DNA from: Nocardioidaceae bacterium
Lineage (GTDB): Bacteria > Actinomycetota > Actinomycetes > Propionibacteriales > Nocardioidaceae
Reading direction: 5' to 3'
Length of the DNA stretch: 26,969 nt
Assembly: GCA_013696365.1 (NCBI GenBank)
Contig: JACCYS010000242.1
Coordinates: 1 to 26,969 of the forward strand
Made by a program: the position numbers and the translations under genes. The notes below the pieces were generated by a model. That model saw only the letters and a program-made list of their open reading frames with translations. It did no database searches and was not told where the DNA came from. This document shows positions 7,506 to 15,182 of this stretch, one piece after another; position 1 is the first letter of the stretch; every line of letters starts with the position of its first letter.

Positions 7506-8111
7506 ATGGCCCCGACCCACCGAGCCGCGACCCGCGCCGGGCTGTTCGCCGCCAGCCTCGTGCTGGTGGCCACCGGCTGCTCGGCGGCCGGTGACGAGGA
7601 CGCCGCCAACGAGGGCGCCGCAGCTGACGGCGCTGCGGCAGGCGCCGCCGACGATTCGAGCGCGCCGGCCGACGGGTCCGGGGCGAGGTCCGACACGGCG
7701 GCCCCCGGCCCGCTGTCGTTCAAGACGGAGACGGTCGACGGCGGTACGTTCGACGGCGCCGCTCTGGCCGGCGAGCCGGTCGTGCTGTGGTTCTGGGCGC
7801 CGTGGTGCACGATCTGCCGTGCCGAGGCCCCCGAGGTCGCAGCTATCGCCGCCGACTTCGAAGGCGAGGTCACCTTCGTAGGGGTGGCCGGGCTCGGGCA
7901 GACCGACGCCATGCGCACGTTCGTGAAGGAGACCGGCACCGACGGCATGCAGCACGCCATCGACGGCGACGGCTCGGTCTGGCAGAGCTTCGGTGTGGTC
8001 TCGCAGCCGGCCTTCGCGTTCGTCGCGAGCGACGGCAGCGTCGAGACCTTCGCCGGCAGCCTCCCACCCGACGACCTGGAGCGGGCCGCAACAGGGCTCG
8101 CGGACGGCTGA
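7506..8111 (+). CDS. TlpA/ResA-like thioredoxin-fold lipoprotein
   Basis: This 201-residue exported protein has a hydrophobic signal ending VATGC with the lipid-attached Cys at 25. A low-complexity Ala/Asp/Gly linker (about 28-66) follows, then a thioredoxin fold. The active site WAPWCTIC has C101 and C104, and the cis-proline loop reads SQPAFAF. It should act outside the membrane as a thiol-disulfide reductant or isomerase. The start is backed by GGAGAGG seven bases upstream. The CcdA-like gene begins 3 bases after its stop, so CcdA is the obvious supplier of electrons from the cytoplasm. Its natural client may be the DUF3179 lipoprotein third in the operon (inference). Confidence 0.9.
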   Translation: MAPTHRAATRAGLFAASLVLVATGCSAAGDEDAANEGAAADGAAAGAADDSSAPADGSGARSDTAAPGPLSFKTETVDGGTFDGAALAGEPVVLWFWAPWCTICRAEAPEVAAIAADFEGEVTFVGVAGLGQTDAMRTFVKETGTDGMQHAIDGDGSVWQSFGVVSQPAFAFVASDGSVETFAGSLPPDDLERAATGLADG

Positions 8112-8114
8112 CCC

Positions 8115-9056
8115 GTGGATACCGGGCTGCTGGCGGTCGCGTTGCTCGCCGGCGCGGTGGCGACCTTCAACCCGTGCGGCTTCGCGCTGCTCCCGGCCTA
8201 TCTCGCGGTCCTCGTCAGCGGCGGCTCACCGTCGCGATCCGGCCACCGACCCAGCGCATCCGCACCAGGCGCTGCGGACTCCACCGCCAGGGCCGTTGGC
8301 CGGGCAGTGCGGTTCGCCGCCGGCATGACCCTCGGCTTCGTCGGCGTCTTCGGGCTGGCCGGCCTCGCCGTCGCGGCGTTCGCAGTCTCGTTCGAGCGCT
8401 GGCTGCCGGTGCTCACCGTGGTCATCGGTTTCCTCCTGGTCGCCGCCGGTGGTTGGCTGCTGTCCGGGCACACCCTCGGCCTGCCCGGCCTCACCGGCCG
8501 CGGCCAAGGCCCCACCGACGCCTGGGCGTCGACGGTCACCTACGGCTCGTCGTTCGCCCTGGCCTCCCTGTCCTGCACCCTGGCCCCCTTCCTGGCGGTC
8601 ACCTCCGCGTCACTGCGCGGCGGGCAGCCCATCGATGTCGTCGCAGCGTTCGTGGTGTACGCGCTCGGGATGGGAGCCGTCGTGCTCCTGCTCGCCCTCA
8701 CCACCGCCGTCGCCGGCTCGGCGCTGACCGCCCGCGTGCGCCGGGCCGGTGCGCTGATCAACCGCGGCAGCGGCCTGCTGCTCGTGGTGGCCGGCGCATA
8801 CGTGGCCTGGTACGGCTGGTTCGAGCTCCGCGTCCTCGCCGGAGCCAACGGCCAGGACGCGGTCGTGAGCGTGGCGACCGGGGTGCAGGCCAGCCTCGTA
8901 CGAGCGGTGATCGGCCTGGGTGCACCAGGGGTCGCGCTGCTCGGAACCGCCCTGCTCGGTGTCCTCGTGACGTACAGCTGGGTGCGGCGGGCACACCAGC
9001 GCAAAAGGCAGGATCGGGCCGCGCAGCCGCGCGACGACGTGGATGTCGGGAGGTAG
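8115..9056 (+). CDS. CcdA-like thiol-disulfide transmembrane transporter
   Basis: This 313-residue membrane protein of the CcdA/DsbD-beta family carries electrons from cytoplasmic thioredoxin to extracytoplasmic partners. The two membrane cysteines are in their expected contexts: NPCGFALLPAYLA at C21 and LSCTLAPFLAV at C154. About six long hydrophobic segments are visible, and the protein ends in a basic/acidic cytoplasmic tail. It starts GTG right after the thioredoxin lipoprotein gene, and the DUF3179 gene starts 5 bases after its stop; the three form one operon. The final TM region is longer than in minimal CcdA (about 220-250 residues), giving an extra C-terminal hydrophobic helix at roughly 255-285. 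Confidence 0.9.
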   Translation: MDTGLLAVALLAGAVATFNPCGFALLPAYLAVLVSGGSPSRSGHRPSASAPGAADSTARAVGRAVRFAAGMTLGFVGVFGLAGLAVAAFAVSFERWLPVLTVVIGFLLVAAGGWLLSGHTLGLPGLTGRGQGPTDAWASTVTYGSSFALASLSCTLAPFLAVTSASLRGGQPIDVVAAFVVYALGMGAVVLLLALTTAVAGSALTARVRRAGALINRGSGLLLVVAGAYVAWYGWFELRVLAGANGQDAVVSVATGVQASLVRAVIGLGAPGVALLGTALLGVLVTYSWVRRAHQRKRQDRAAQPRDDVDVGR

Positions 9057-9060
9057 GGCC

Positions 9061-10368
9061 ATGTGGACGAGACGGCACACGAGAACCAGCAGGAGCAGCA
9101 CCGCCAGCCGGCTGAGTGCGCTCGTGGTCGTCGTCGGGCTGCTGGCGGTGTCTTGTGGTGGCGGCGCCGTGCAGCAGGAGACCGACGCCGGGGGCAGCCC
9201 CCCGGCCGGCTCCTCCGGTGGCAGCTCCGACGACTCCGGCGGCTCGGGAGGCCGGGGCGGCACGCCGGTCGTGCTGGAGCCGATCGACTCCTCCGCCCCC
9301 GAGAAGGTCCCCTCGGCGCTCGACGACGTCAACGACTCCGAGCTGCCGGAAGCCGTCATCGACACCGACGAGCTCAAGTCCGGCGGTCCGCCACCGGACG
9401 GCATCCCCGCGATCGACGAGCCCAAGTTCGTCAAGCCGGCAACCGTCGACTGGCTGGCCCCCAACGAGCCGGTCATCGCCCTGGAGCTTGACAGCGAGCG
9501 CCGCGCGTACCCCGTCCAGGTGCTGATCTGGCATGAGATCGTCAACGACACCGTGGGCGGCATGCCGGTGTCGGTCACCTACTGCCCGCTGTGCAACACC
9601 GCGCTCGCCTACGACCGGCGCATCGACCACCGGCTGGTCACGTTCGGCACGTCCGGGCTGCTCTACAAGTCCGCCCTGGTGATGTACGACCGGCAGACCG
9701 AGTCGCTGTGGTCGCAACTGGAGAGCCGCGCGGTCGCCGGCGAGCTGGCCGGCACCGAGCTGGACCGGATCCCCGTGCAGACGATCACCTGGTCGCAGTG
9801 GAAGTCGCAGTACCCCGACGGCTACGTGCTCAGCCGAGACACCGGCCACGTCCGCGACTACGGCACCAACCCGTACACCGGGTACGACAACCCCGACGGC
9901 GACCCGTTCCTGTTCGACGGTGAGGCCGACCCGCGACTCCCACCGATGACCCGGGTGCTCGGGGTGGGCGAAGGTGACGACGCGGCCGCGCTGGAGCTGG
10001 ACAAGCTCGCGGACGTGGGCGCCACCCACCTCACCGTCGATGGCACCCCCGCGGTGGCCTTCGCGGTGCCCGGGCTCGCCTCGGCGTTGGACGCCGCGAA
10101 CGTGGCCGACGGGTACGCCACCGCCGCCACCGGGGTGTTCGACACCCGCATCACCGGCCGACAGCTCACCTTCGAGCCGACTTCCGACGGCCAGTTCCGT
10201 GACCTGGAAACCCAGTCCATCTGGACGTTGACCGGGCAGGCCGTCGACGGCACGCTCGCCGGGGAACAGCTGCGGCGGGTCGACCACCTGGACACCTTCT
10301 GGTTCGCCTGGGCAGCGGGCGAGCCAGAGACCACGATCGTCGACCCGGAGGGCGGTGCCGACCGGTGA
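9061..10368 (+). CDS. DUF3179 lipoprotein with CPLC motif
   Basis: This 435-residue protein has a basic N-terminus, a hydrophobic segment and a lipobox ending AVSC (C32). An acidic Gly/Ser/Pro-rich linker follows, then the DUF3179 domain. Hallmarks of that domain are visible: a pair of cysteines in YCPLCNT (C175, C178), the downstream TFGTSGLLYKSALVMYDR block, ESLWSQ, and the RDTGHVRDYGTNPYTGYD region. The function of DUF3179 is not established. The CxxC, its surface location and the upstream TlpA and CcdA genes suggest that a reduced thiol or metal site must be maintained outside the membrane. The ATG at 9061 was chosen because GGGAGG lies just upstream; a GTG at 9043 is possible. A strong hairpin follows the gene. 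Confidence 0.87.
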   Translation: MWTRRHTRTSRSSTASRLSALVVVVGLLAVSCGGGAVQQETDAGGSPPAGSSGGSSDDSGGSGGRGGTPVVLEPIDSSAPEKVPSALDDVNDSELPEAVIDTDELKSGGPPPDGIPAIDEPKFVKPATVDWLAPNEPVIALELDSERRAYPVQVLIWHEIVNDTVGGMPVSVTYCPLCNTALAYDRRIDHRLVTFGTSGLLYKSALVMYDRQTESLWSQLESRAVAGELAGTELDRIPVQTITWSQWKSQYPDGYVLSRDTGHVRDYGTNPYTGYDNPDGDPFLFDGEADPRLPPMTRVLGVGEGDDAAALELDKLADVGATHLTVDGTPAVAFAVPGLASALDAANVADGYATAATGVFDTRITGRQLTFEPTSDGQFRDLETQSIWTLTGQAVDGTLAGEQLRRVDHLDTFWFAWAAGEPETTIVDPEGGADR

Positions 10369-10394
10369 CCACCCGCCCGGCCACCTAACACAGC

Positions 10395-10436
10395 TGTCAC
10401 CGGCGCCCGGTGTTCTGGCGCCGGGTGCCGGTGACA
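10395..10436 (+). terminator. GC-rich hairpin, likely terminator after the DUF3179 gene
   Basis: TGTCACCGGCGCCCGG (10395-10410) pairs with CCGGGTGCCGGTGACA (10421-10436) over 16 positions with one G-U wobble and a 10-base loop. It lacks a T run, as is usual for actinobacterial terminators. It separates the TlpA-CcdA-DUF3179 operon from the DoxX-TusA-DsrE-radical SAM genes. Confidence 0.75.
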
Positions 10437-10506
10437 ACAGTGCCCGCGGACTACCGACCCCAATCCCGGCCCGATACCCCACCCCGACAGTCGAGGAGCA
10501 CACATA

Positions 10507-11448
10507 ATGCCTGCCCTGGCACCCAGCACAGCTTTCCGGTGGCTGCTTGCACCCGCCACGAGCGCACCGCACCGCGGTAACGCCATCGCGCTGGCCGCGC
10601 TGCGGATCCTGCTGGGCCTGCTGTGGCTCTACAACGTCTCCTGGAAGCGCCCACCCGATTTCGGTCGAAGCAGCGGGAGCGGCCTGTACGGGTTCACCAA
10701 GGACGCCGTCGACCACCCGGTCTTCCCCCCGTACAGCTGGATCGTGGACACCTTGGTGCTGCCCAACTTCGCCGCGTTTGGGTGGATGGTGCTGATCGTG
10801 GAGACGCTGCTTGCCGTCTTGCTCTTGACCGGCACCTTCGTCCGGATAGCGGCGCTGGTCGGTGTGGGGCAGTCCTTGGCCATCGGGTTGTCCGTCGCAC
10901 AGACTCCGGGCGAGTGGCCCTGGTCGTACTGGTTGATGATCGGCGCCCACCTGGTGCTGGTGCTGGGGGTTTCCGGCGCGTTCCTGGCCGTGGATGGTGC
11001 GAGAGCAGACGGCCGGTCAGCGGCACTCACCACCCCTCCTGTCAGGCTGCTGCAGCTGTGGGGCGTGGTCGTGGGCGTTGCCGGAGTTGTTGCGCTGCTG
11101 CTCGGCGTTGGCAGCTCACCGTTCACCGCATCGGGCGCCGCGCTGGGCGGTTCCGGCCTGTCGATCTCGCTGGGCAGGTACAACCTGGTCGCCGCTGTGC
11201 TGCTGATCGTGGTCGCTGCGTTGATGGTGGCGGCGGCGACCCTTCGCCGGTCGATGCTGGCGATGGCAGCGGCTGGCATCGCCGTGCTGGCTGCCCTGTC
11301 GCTCTATGTGCAGTTGCCCTGGACCGACCCGCTGCTCGGTGGCAACAACACGTCGGCCGCCTTCCTGTTGTGCGCCGCCCTGGTAAGCGCGATGCTTGCG
11401 CCTTTGCTGCACGCGAGGTCGGGGCAGGAGGCACATGCACACAGTTGA
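10507..11448 (+). CDS. DoxX/DoxD-like integral membrane protein
   Basis: This 313-residue polytopic membrane protein has an N-terminal DoxX-like module (about residues 25-170). It opens with the ALRILLGLLWLYNVSWKRP amphipathic/TM segment, then PNFAAFGWMVLIVETLLAVLLLTGTFVRIAAL and the PWSYWLMIGAHLVLVLG helix. At least three further TM helices follow (about 180-205, 225-250, 260-300). DoxX/DoxD proteins include the small subunit of thiosulfate:quinone oxidoreductase, and related proteins take part in thiol redox complexes. It is first in the DoxX-TusA-DsrE-radical SAM group, 33 bases before the TusA-like gene. It ends in a short His-rich cytoplasmic tail. A role as membrane entry point for sulfur or electrons is inference from this context. 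Confidence 0.82.
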   Translation: MPALAPSTAFRWLLAPATSAPHRGNAIALAALRILLGLLWLYNVSWKRPPDFGRSSGSGLYGFTKDAVDHPVFPPYSWIVDTLVLPNFAAFGWMVLIVETLLAVLLLTGTFVRIAALVGVGQSLAIGLSVAQTPGEWPWSYWLMIGAHLVLVLGVSGAFLAVDGARADGRSAALTTPPVRLLQLWGVVVGVAGVVALLLGVGSSPFTASGAALGGSGLSISLGRYNLVAAVLLIVVAALMVAAATLRRSMLAMAAAGIAVLAALSLYVQLPWTDPLLGGNNTSAAFLLCAALVSAMLAPLLHARSGQEAHAHS

Positions 11449-11481
11449 CACGCCAGCGCGCCGCCCCAGCCCGGAGCGCTG

Positions 11482-11814
11482 GTGCTGACGGTCGACGGGG
11501 GTGACCGGGCCTGTGGTGAACTGCTGCTGGTGTTGGCCGCCAAGATCCGTACCCTGCCAGCGGACTCCTTCGTACGGCTGATCGCCACCGACCCGGCCGC
11601 CACCATCGACCTCCCCGCCTGGTGCCACCTCACCGGGCACCTCTTCGTCCGGGCCGGGCGAGAGACCGACGACCGACCGCACTACGACGTCCAGATCAGC
11701 CGCACGTCCCGTCAAACTCAGGCGGCCAGTCCCTGGCGGCTGGCCGAACAGGCACCGCCCCCGCCGAAGACTCCATCCACCCCCAGCCCCGATCGAAAGG
11801 ACCAACCGTCATGA
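11482..11814 (+). CDS. TusA-like sulfur carrier protein (CG instead of CP at the active Cys)
   Basis: This 110-residue protein has an N-terminal TusA/SirA-like domain. It shows VDGGDRACGELLLVLAAKIR with C11 at the sulfur-carrying position, then LIATDPAATIDLPAWCHLTGH, which matches the DDPA-x3-D-IP-x-(W/F)-C block of TusA, with C48 as the second conserved Cys. The canonical CPxP is altered to CGEL. A Pro/Ser/Thr/Lys-rich tail of about 40 residues follows the domain. The GTG start is preceded by GGAG at 11473. Its stop overlaps the DsrE-like start (ATGA). In known systems TusA passes persulfide sulfur to DsrE-type proteins, and here the receiver is encoded next to it. Confidence 0.8.
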   Translation: MLTVDGGDRACGELLLVLAAKIRTLPADSFVRLIATDPAATIDLPAWCHLTGHLFVRAGRETDDRPHYDVQISRTSRQTQAASPWRLAEQAPPPPKTPSTPSPDRKDQPS

Positions 11815-12170
11815 ACGGCCTCGTCATCAACCTGACCCGCTCCGCCGACGACCCGGACCGCAGCAGCGTCGCGATGGTCGTCGCCGGCGCATCGGTCGCC
11901 TCCGACCAGACCACCACCGTCTTCCTCTCCTCTGAGGGCACCCGGCTGGCACAGCAGGGGGTCGCGGACGACGTGCACGAGGAGGGCTTCGCCCCGATGA
12001 GCGAGCTGGTCGCCACCTATGTGGCCGCCGGTGGCACCTTCTTGGTCTGCAGCCCGTGCGCCAAGAAGCGCGGCATCGGCGAGGACGACCTCATCGAGGG
12101 CGCCAGCATCGTGGGCGGGGCGACGCTGGTGGCGCTGCTCGCCGACGGCGCTGCGTCGCTGTCGTTCTGA
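11811..12170 (+). CDS. DsrE/DsrF-like sulfur relay protein
   Basis: This 119-residue soluble protein spans the whole DsrE-like fold. It has an N-terminal beta strand (LVINLTRSADDPD), an alternating alpha/beta core and a FLVCSPCAKKRGI segment with C80 and C83. The second half of that segment is conserved in DsrE-family proteins, and one of these cysteines would carry the persulfide. It is translationally coupled to the TusA-like gene upstream, and the radical SAM gene starts one base after its stop. The likely role is to accept sulfur from TusA and hand it on; the acceptor may be the radical SAM protein or its substrate (inference). Confidence 0.86.
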   Translation: MNGLVINLTRSADDPDRSSVAMVVAGASVASDQTTTVFLSSEGTRLAQQGVADDVHEEGFAPMSELVATYVAAGGTFLVCSPCAKKRGIGEDDLIEGASIVGGATLVALLADGAASLSF

Positions 12171-12171
12171 G

Positions 12172-13305
12172 ATGGCAGCGCACGCCGGGTTGAGCCCTGC
12201 AACCGACGGCACTGTTGTCGCAGCGGCCGAGTACGACGGTGGCGACATGGACTGCGGCAGTGGCTTGCTGCTGGCCCTCACCGCAGCGGTCCGCGGGATC
12301 GAGCCCGGCGAGGTGTTGCTGCTGCACACCCGGGAGCCTTCGGTGCTCGCCGACCTACCGGCCTGGGCGCGACTTGCAGGGCACAACCTGGTGCAGGTTG
12401 TCGACGCAGGCGAAGGCTCCGGTCCGTGGCAGCTCTTCATCCGGCGCAAGGGCGCAGGACCGAACGCCCAACCGTCGGGTCTCGTGCCGGAAACGGAAAC
12501 GCCGTTCAGCAGCGGAGCTGCGGTTCCCCTGGGCAGCCGGCTGTGGCTGTACTCCAACTTCCACTGCAACCTGGCCTGTGACTACTGCTGTGCGGCCTCG
12601 TCACCGAAGGCCGATCCGCGGCTGATGTCGGTGGAGCTGGCGGCAGCTGCGACCGCTGAGTTCGTGGCCCAGGGTGGACGCGAGCTCTACGTAACCGGCG
12701 GCGAACCCTTCCTGCACCCTGACCTGCTGGAGTTGCTGCAGGTGACATCGGCGCAGGTACCGGTCACGCTGCTGACCAACGCCATGGTGTTCGGGCGCGG
12801 ACGTCGCCGGGAGACCCTGGAGGCGCTGGACCGGGAGGCGGTCACCCTGCAGGTCAGCCTCGACTCCGCCGGGCCAGGTCTGCACGACCAGCAGCGGGGA
12901 GCAGGCTCTCATGCCCGCGCTCTGGCCGGCATCGAGCTGGCTCGTGGTCTGGGCTTTCGCATCCGGGTTGCTGCAACCTACTTCGACAGCGACGTCGGTC
13001 ACGCCGACGATCTGCACGGATTCCTCGACGGGCTCGGGATCAGGACCGACGACCGGCTTATCCGGCCGGTGGCCGAGGAGGGTTTCGCCGACCAGGGTGT
13101 GCACATCAGCCTGGACACGGTGGAACCGGAGCCGACCCTGACGGCGGACGGCGCCTGGTGGCACCCGGTCGCGGTCACCAACAGCAACCTCAAGGTTGCC
13201 GACACTCCGCTGCCGCTAGCTGAGGTGTTGGCGGTGATGCGCGACGTCGTTGCCGTACAGGCCGCCGGTGACGCTCAAGGGCGCAGCGTCTTTCGCTGCG
13301 CGTGA
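12172..13305 (+). CDS. Fusion of a TusA-like domain and a radical SAM domain
   Basis: This is a 377-residue two-domain protein. Residues about 14-93 form a TusA-like domain (YDGGDMDCGSGLLLALTAAV with C28, then EPSVLADLPAWARLAGH), with the same Cys-Gly variation as the separate TusA-like protein. A linker at 94-120 leads to a radical SAM domain: CNLACDYC (C132, C136, C139) for the 4Fe-4S cluster, followed by C140, TGGEP at 175-179 for SAM binding, and a LQVSLDSAGPGLHD strand. No SPASM-type Cys cluster follows, but the protein ends FRCA with C376 next to last, which could be a sulfur or cluster ligand. It has no clear ribosome-binding site and is probably coupled to the DsrE-like gene. The reaction is unknown. 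Confidence 0.85.
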   Translation: MAAHAGLSPATDGTVVAAAEYDGGDMDCGSGLLLALTAAVRGIEPGEVLLLHTREPSVLADLPAWARLAGHNLVQVVDAGEGSGPWQLFIRRKGAGPNAQPSGLVPETETPFSSGAAVPLGSRLWLYSNFHCNLACDYCCAASSPKADPRLMSVELAAAATAEFVAQGGRELYVTGGEPFLHPDLLELLQVTSAQVPVTLLTNAMVFGRGRRRETLEALDREAVTLQVSLDSAGPGLHDQQRGAGSHARALAGIELARGLGFRIRVAATYFDSDVGHADDLHGFLDGLGIRTDDRLIRPVAEEGFADQGVHISLDTVEPEPTLTADGAWWHPVAVTNSNLKVADTPLPLAEVLAVMRDVVAVQAAGDAQGRSVFRCA

Positions 13306-13327
13306 CTGGACGCCGGGGCGTTCGAGG

Positions 13328-13939
13328 TCAGCGGACGGTACCGACCCACACCTGGACGTGCCCGGAGCGCAGAGACCAGCCGGTGACGTTGGCGGTCCGC
13401 TGCTCTAGGCGGGTCCACGGTCGTGCCATCGGGTCTGAACCACCGAGGTGACAGGCCAGCCGCGAGGCGGGCCGGGCCAGTCGACCAGCCGCGAAGGTCA
13501 GGTCTGCCACTGCAACCGACCCTCCTGGGCGGACCGCTTCGATCACGGTGTCCAGGGCGGCCTGCCACTCACCCATCAGCGACAGCGCGTAGGTGACGAC
13601 CGCCGCATCGGCCAATGGCAGGCTGCTCGCGGGCAGCTCGGTCATGTCGGCGCAAATAAAGGTGTCGGCGTGCCAGCCCCGCCGCTGAGCCCGCCTCCGC
13701 GCCGCCGCCAGCATCTGCGGACTGGCGTCGACGGCGGTGACCGACCCGGTACGCCCGAGGGCGCCGTGCAACGGGTCCAGATTGAGCCCCGTGCCGCAAC
13801 CGACGTCAAGGACTCGCTGACCTGGCCGCAAATTCAGCGCGGCGATGGCAGTCAGGCGCGGCAGCCGATAAACCGGCCACTCCAGCGACACCAGGTCGTA
13901 GACGCTGGCCACGGCGCGGTATCGCGCCGTCCGCACCAT
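13328..13939 (-). CDS. Class I SAM-dependent methyltransferase
   Basis: This 203-residue methyltransferase has motif I DVGCGTG at 45-51, an acidic residue ending strand 2 (VTAVDAS), ICADMTELP as motif II, and VRPGGSVAVADLTFA as the post-II/III region. This Methyltransf_11/25-type architecture resembles ubiquinone/menaquinone-type or phospholipid N-methyltransferases, and its substrate cannot be told. The N-terminus (RYRAVASVYDLVSLEWPVYR) is the usual substrate-side helix. ATG at 13939 is chosen because GGTGGGA lies just upstream. It starts 25 bases after the AmaP-like gene and so may be the last gene of the Asp23 operon. It is convergent with the radical SAM gene at a distance of 22 bases. 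Confidence 0.85.
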   Translation of the reverse strand: MVRTARYRAVASVYDLVSLEWPVYRLPRLTAIAALNLRPGQRVLDVGCGTGLNLDPLHGALGRTGSVTAVDASPQMLAAARRRAQRRGWHADTFICADMTELPASSLPLADAAVVTYALSLMGEWQAALDTVIEAVRPGGSVAVADLTFAAGRLARPASRLACHLGGSDPMARPWTRLEQRTANVTGWSLRSGHVQVWVGTVR

Positions 13940-13964
13940 GCCGTCCCACCAACAGTCAGACGAC

Positions 13965-14540
13965 TCAGTGCACCCGGGCGGGTTTGGACTTGTCGCTGGT
14001 CGCCACATCCAGCCGCGCCCGGCAGTGCAGGTCGGACCGCTCGAGGCTGCGCGTCAACGTCGCCGTCGCGTCGTCGATAGCGGTTGCCACCTCTGCAAGA
14101 TCACACCGAGGCTCGAGGGTGGCACGCATGTCGATCACCAACTGACCACGGTCGCGACGCACGTCGCCCTTGGCTGAGCGCACGTCGTGACGCGCCTCGA
14201 GCGCCGCGCAAGCAGCGGAAACAGCACTGCCGGCGTCGACGTTGAGCCGCCCCTCGGCAGCCGAGCCCGGCAGGGCGAGCTTGGAGACCTTGCTGCGACC
14301 TGGCAGGTGCGCAACGAGCCAGCGAAGACCGAGCAGGAACAGCAGCACTGCGGCCGCCGCAAGTGCCCCCGCCCACCAGCCCTTCTTGGTCACGTCCATG
14401 ACCGGGGTGACGCTCACCGAGGACGGCAGCCAACTGAAGAGGTCGTAATTCCAGCCGATGACCAGCACGCCGCCGGCGATCAGCAGCAATCCCAAGACGA
14501 ATGTCACGATGCGGTCAAGTGACACCAACGCACGACTCAT
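13965..14540 (-). CDS. AmaP-like membrane anchor of the Asp23 cluster
   Basis: This 191-residue membrane protein has two TM segments, about residues 10-30 and 55-75, separated by a short external loop. A cytoplasmic alpha/beta domain (about 95-185) resembles the AmaP/Asp23 family. In Firmicutes AmaP tethers Asp23 to the membrane. The ATG is preceded by AAGGAAGGGGG, and the start lies 3 bases after the DUF6286 stop. It may anchor one or more of the Asp23-type proteins made from this operon. Two cysteines in the cytoplasmic domain (CDLAEVA, LHCRARL) are not typical and may be incidental. Confidence 0.75.
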   Translation of the reverse strand: MSRALVSLDRIVTFVLGLLLIAGGVLVIGWNYDLFSWLPSSVSVTPVMDVTKKGWWAGALAAAAVLLFLLGLRWLVAHLPGRSKVSKLALPGSAAEGRLNVDAGSAVSAACAALEARHDVRSAKGDVRRDRGQLVIDMRATLEPRCDLAEVATAIDDATATLTRSLERSDLHCRARLDVATSDKSKPARVH

Positions 14541-14543
14541 GGG

Positions 14544-15182
14544 TCACCCCCTTCCTTGGTCGCGGACCCGGACTTGCGGCGAGTTCTCCAGTTGCTGCAG
14601 TCGGGACTGCACATGCTCACGGACGCGCTCCTCGAGCGCGGTGTCGCGGTCTGCGGACAGCCCGTGCACGTCGATGGAGACCCGACGACCTCTCGTTGAC
14701 GCCTTTGCGGTGTCCACTCCGTCGACATCTTCGGCGGCGCCGGCGGCGAGCCGGCGCAGTCCTCCGTCGAGCAAGAACACGCCGGTTTGCGCCCGCACAG
14801 GGGTGCCGAGGTGTGGTCGGGGCCGAAGCGCGACATACACCAACAGCAAACCGATAAGGACTGCGACAACGGCAGCGATGACCCAACTGAAGAGCGGCTT
14901 CATGCCGTCAACGGCGGTCAGCGCGCTGTCCAGCCAAGGCTTGCCGGAGATCAGCTTGCCGTAGACCAGCGCGTCGTGGCCGGCGACCACAGCCAGTGCG
15001 ATGAGCGCCAGCGCCCATAGGACACCAAACACGGTGACTCTCGCGAAGCCGCGCGGGTCCTTGGCGGTCGGTGGGGGGGTAGCCGCTTGTTGGTTCGGTT
15101 CGGTTGCCGACCGGTCAGCCTTGTGGGCTGGTTCGGCAGTGTCGGAACCGTCAGCCGCAGGCGAGGTTACGGGGCTGCTCAT
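14544..15182 (-). CDS. DUF6286-like membrane protein of the Asp23 cluster
   Basis: This 212-residue protein has a hydrophilic Ala/Pro/Thr-rich N-terminus (1-45), two TM helices (about 48-68 and 95-118) and a C-terminal cytoplasmic domain (about 125-205) with the RRVSIDVHGLSADRDTALEE strand-helix pattern. This is the layout of DUF6286 proteins found in actinobacterial Asp23 clusters. The ATG start overlaps the stop of the preceding Asp23 gene, and its own stop is 3 bases from the AmaP-like gene. Function unknown; a membrane scaffold for Asp23-type proteins is the natural guess. Confidence 0.75.
   Translation of the reverse strand: MSSPVTSPAADGSDTAEPAHKADRSATEPNQQAATPPPTAKDPRGFARVTVFGVLWALALIALAVVAGHDALVYGKLISGKPWLDSALTAVDGMKPLFSWVIAAVVAVLIGLLLVYVALRPRPHLGTPVRAQTGVFLLDGGLRRLAAGAAEDVDGVDTAKASTRGRRVSIDVHGLSADRDTALEERVREHVQSRLQQLENSPQVRVRDQGRG

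Noticed and set aside
6088..7881. Plus-strand open frame of about 597 codons
   Set aside because: Shadow of the minus-strand flavoprotein and the thioredoxin gene; composition is His/Arg/Pro/Gly-rich.
8758..10950. Very long minus-strand open frame (about 730 codons)
   Set aside because: It runs antisense through the CcdA, DUF3179 and DoxX genes, whose motifs are clear. The translation is Arg/Gly/Gln-rich without domains, a common effect of high G+C.
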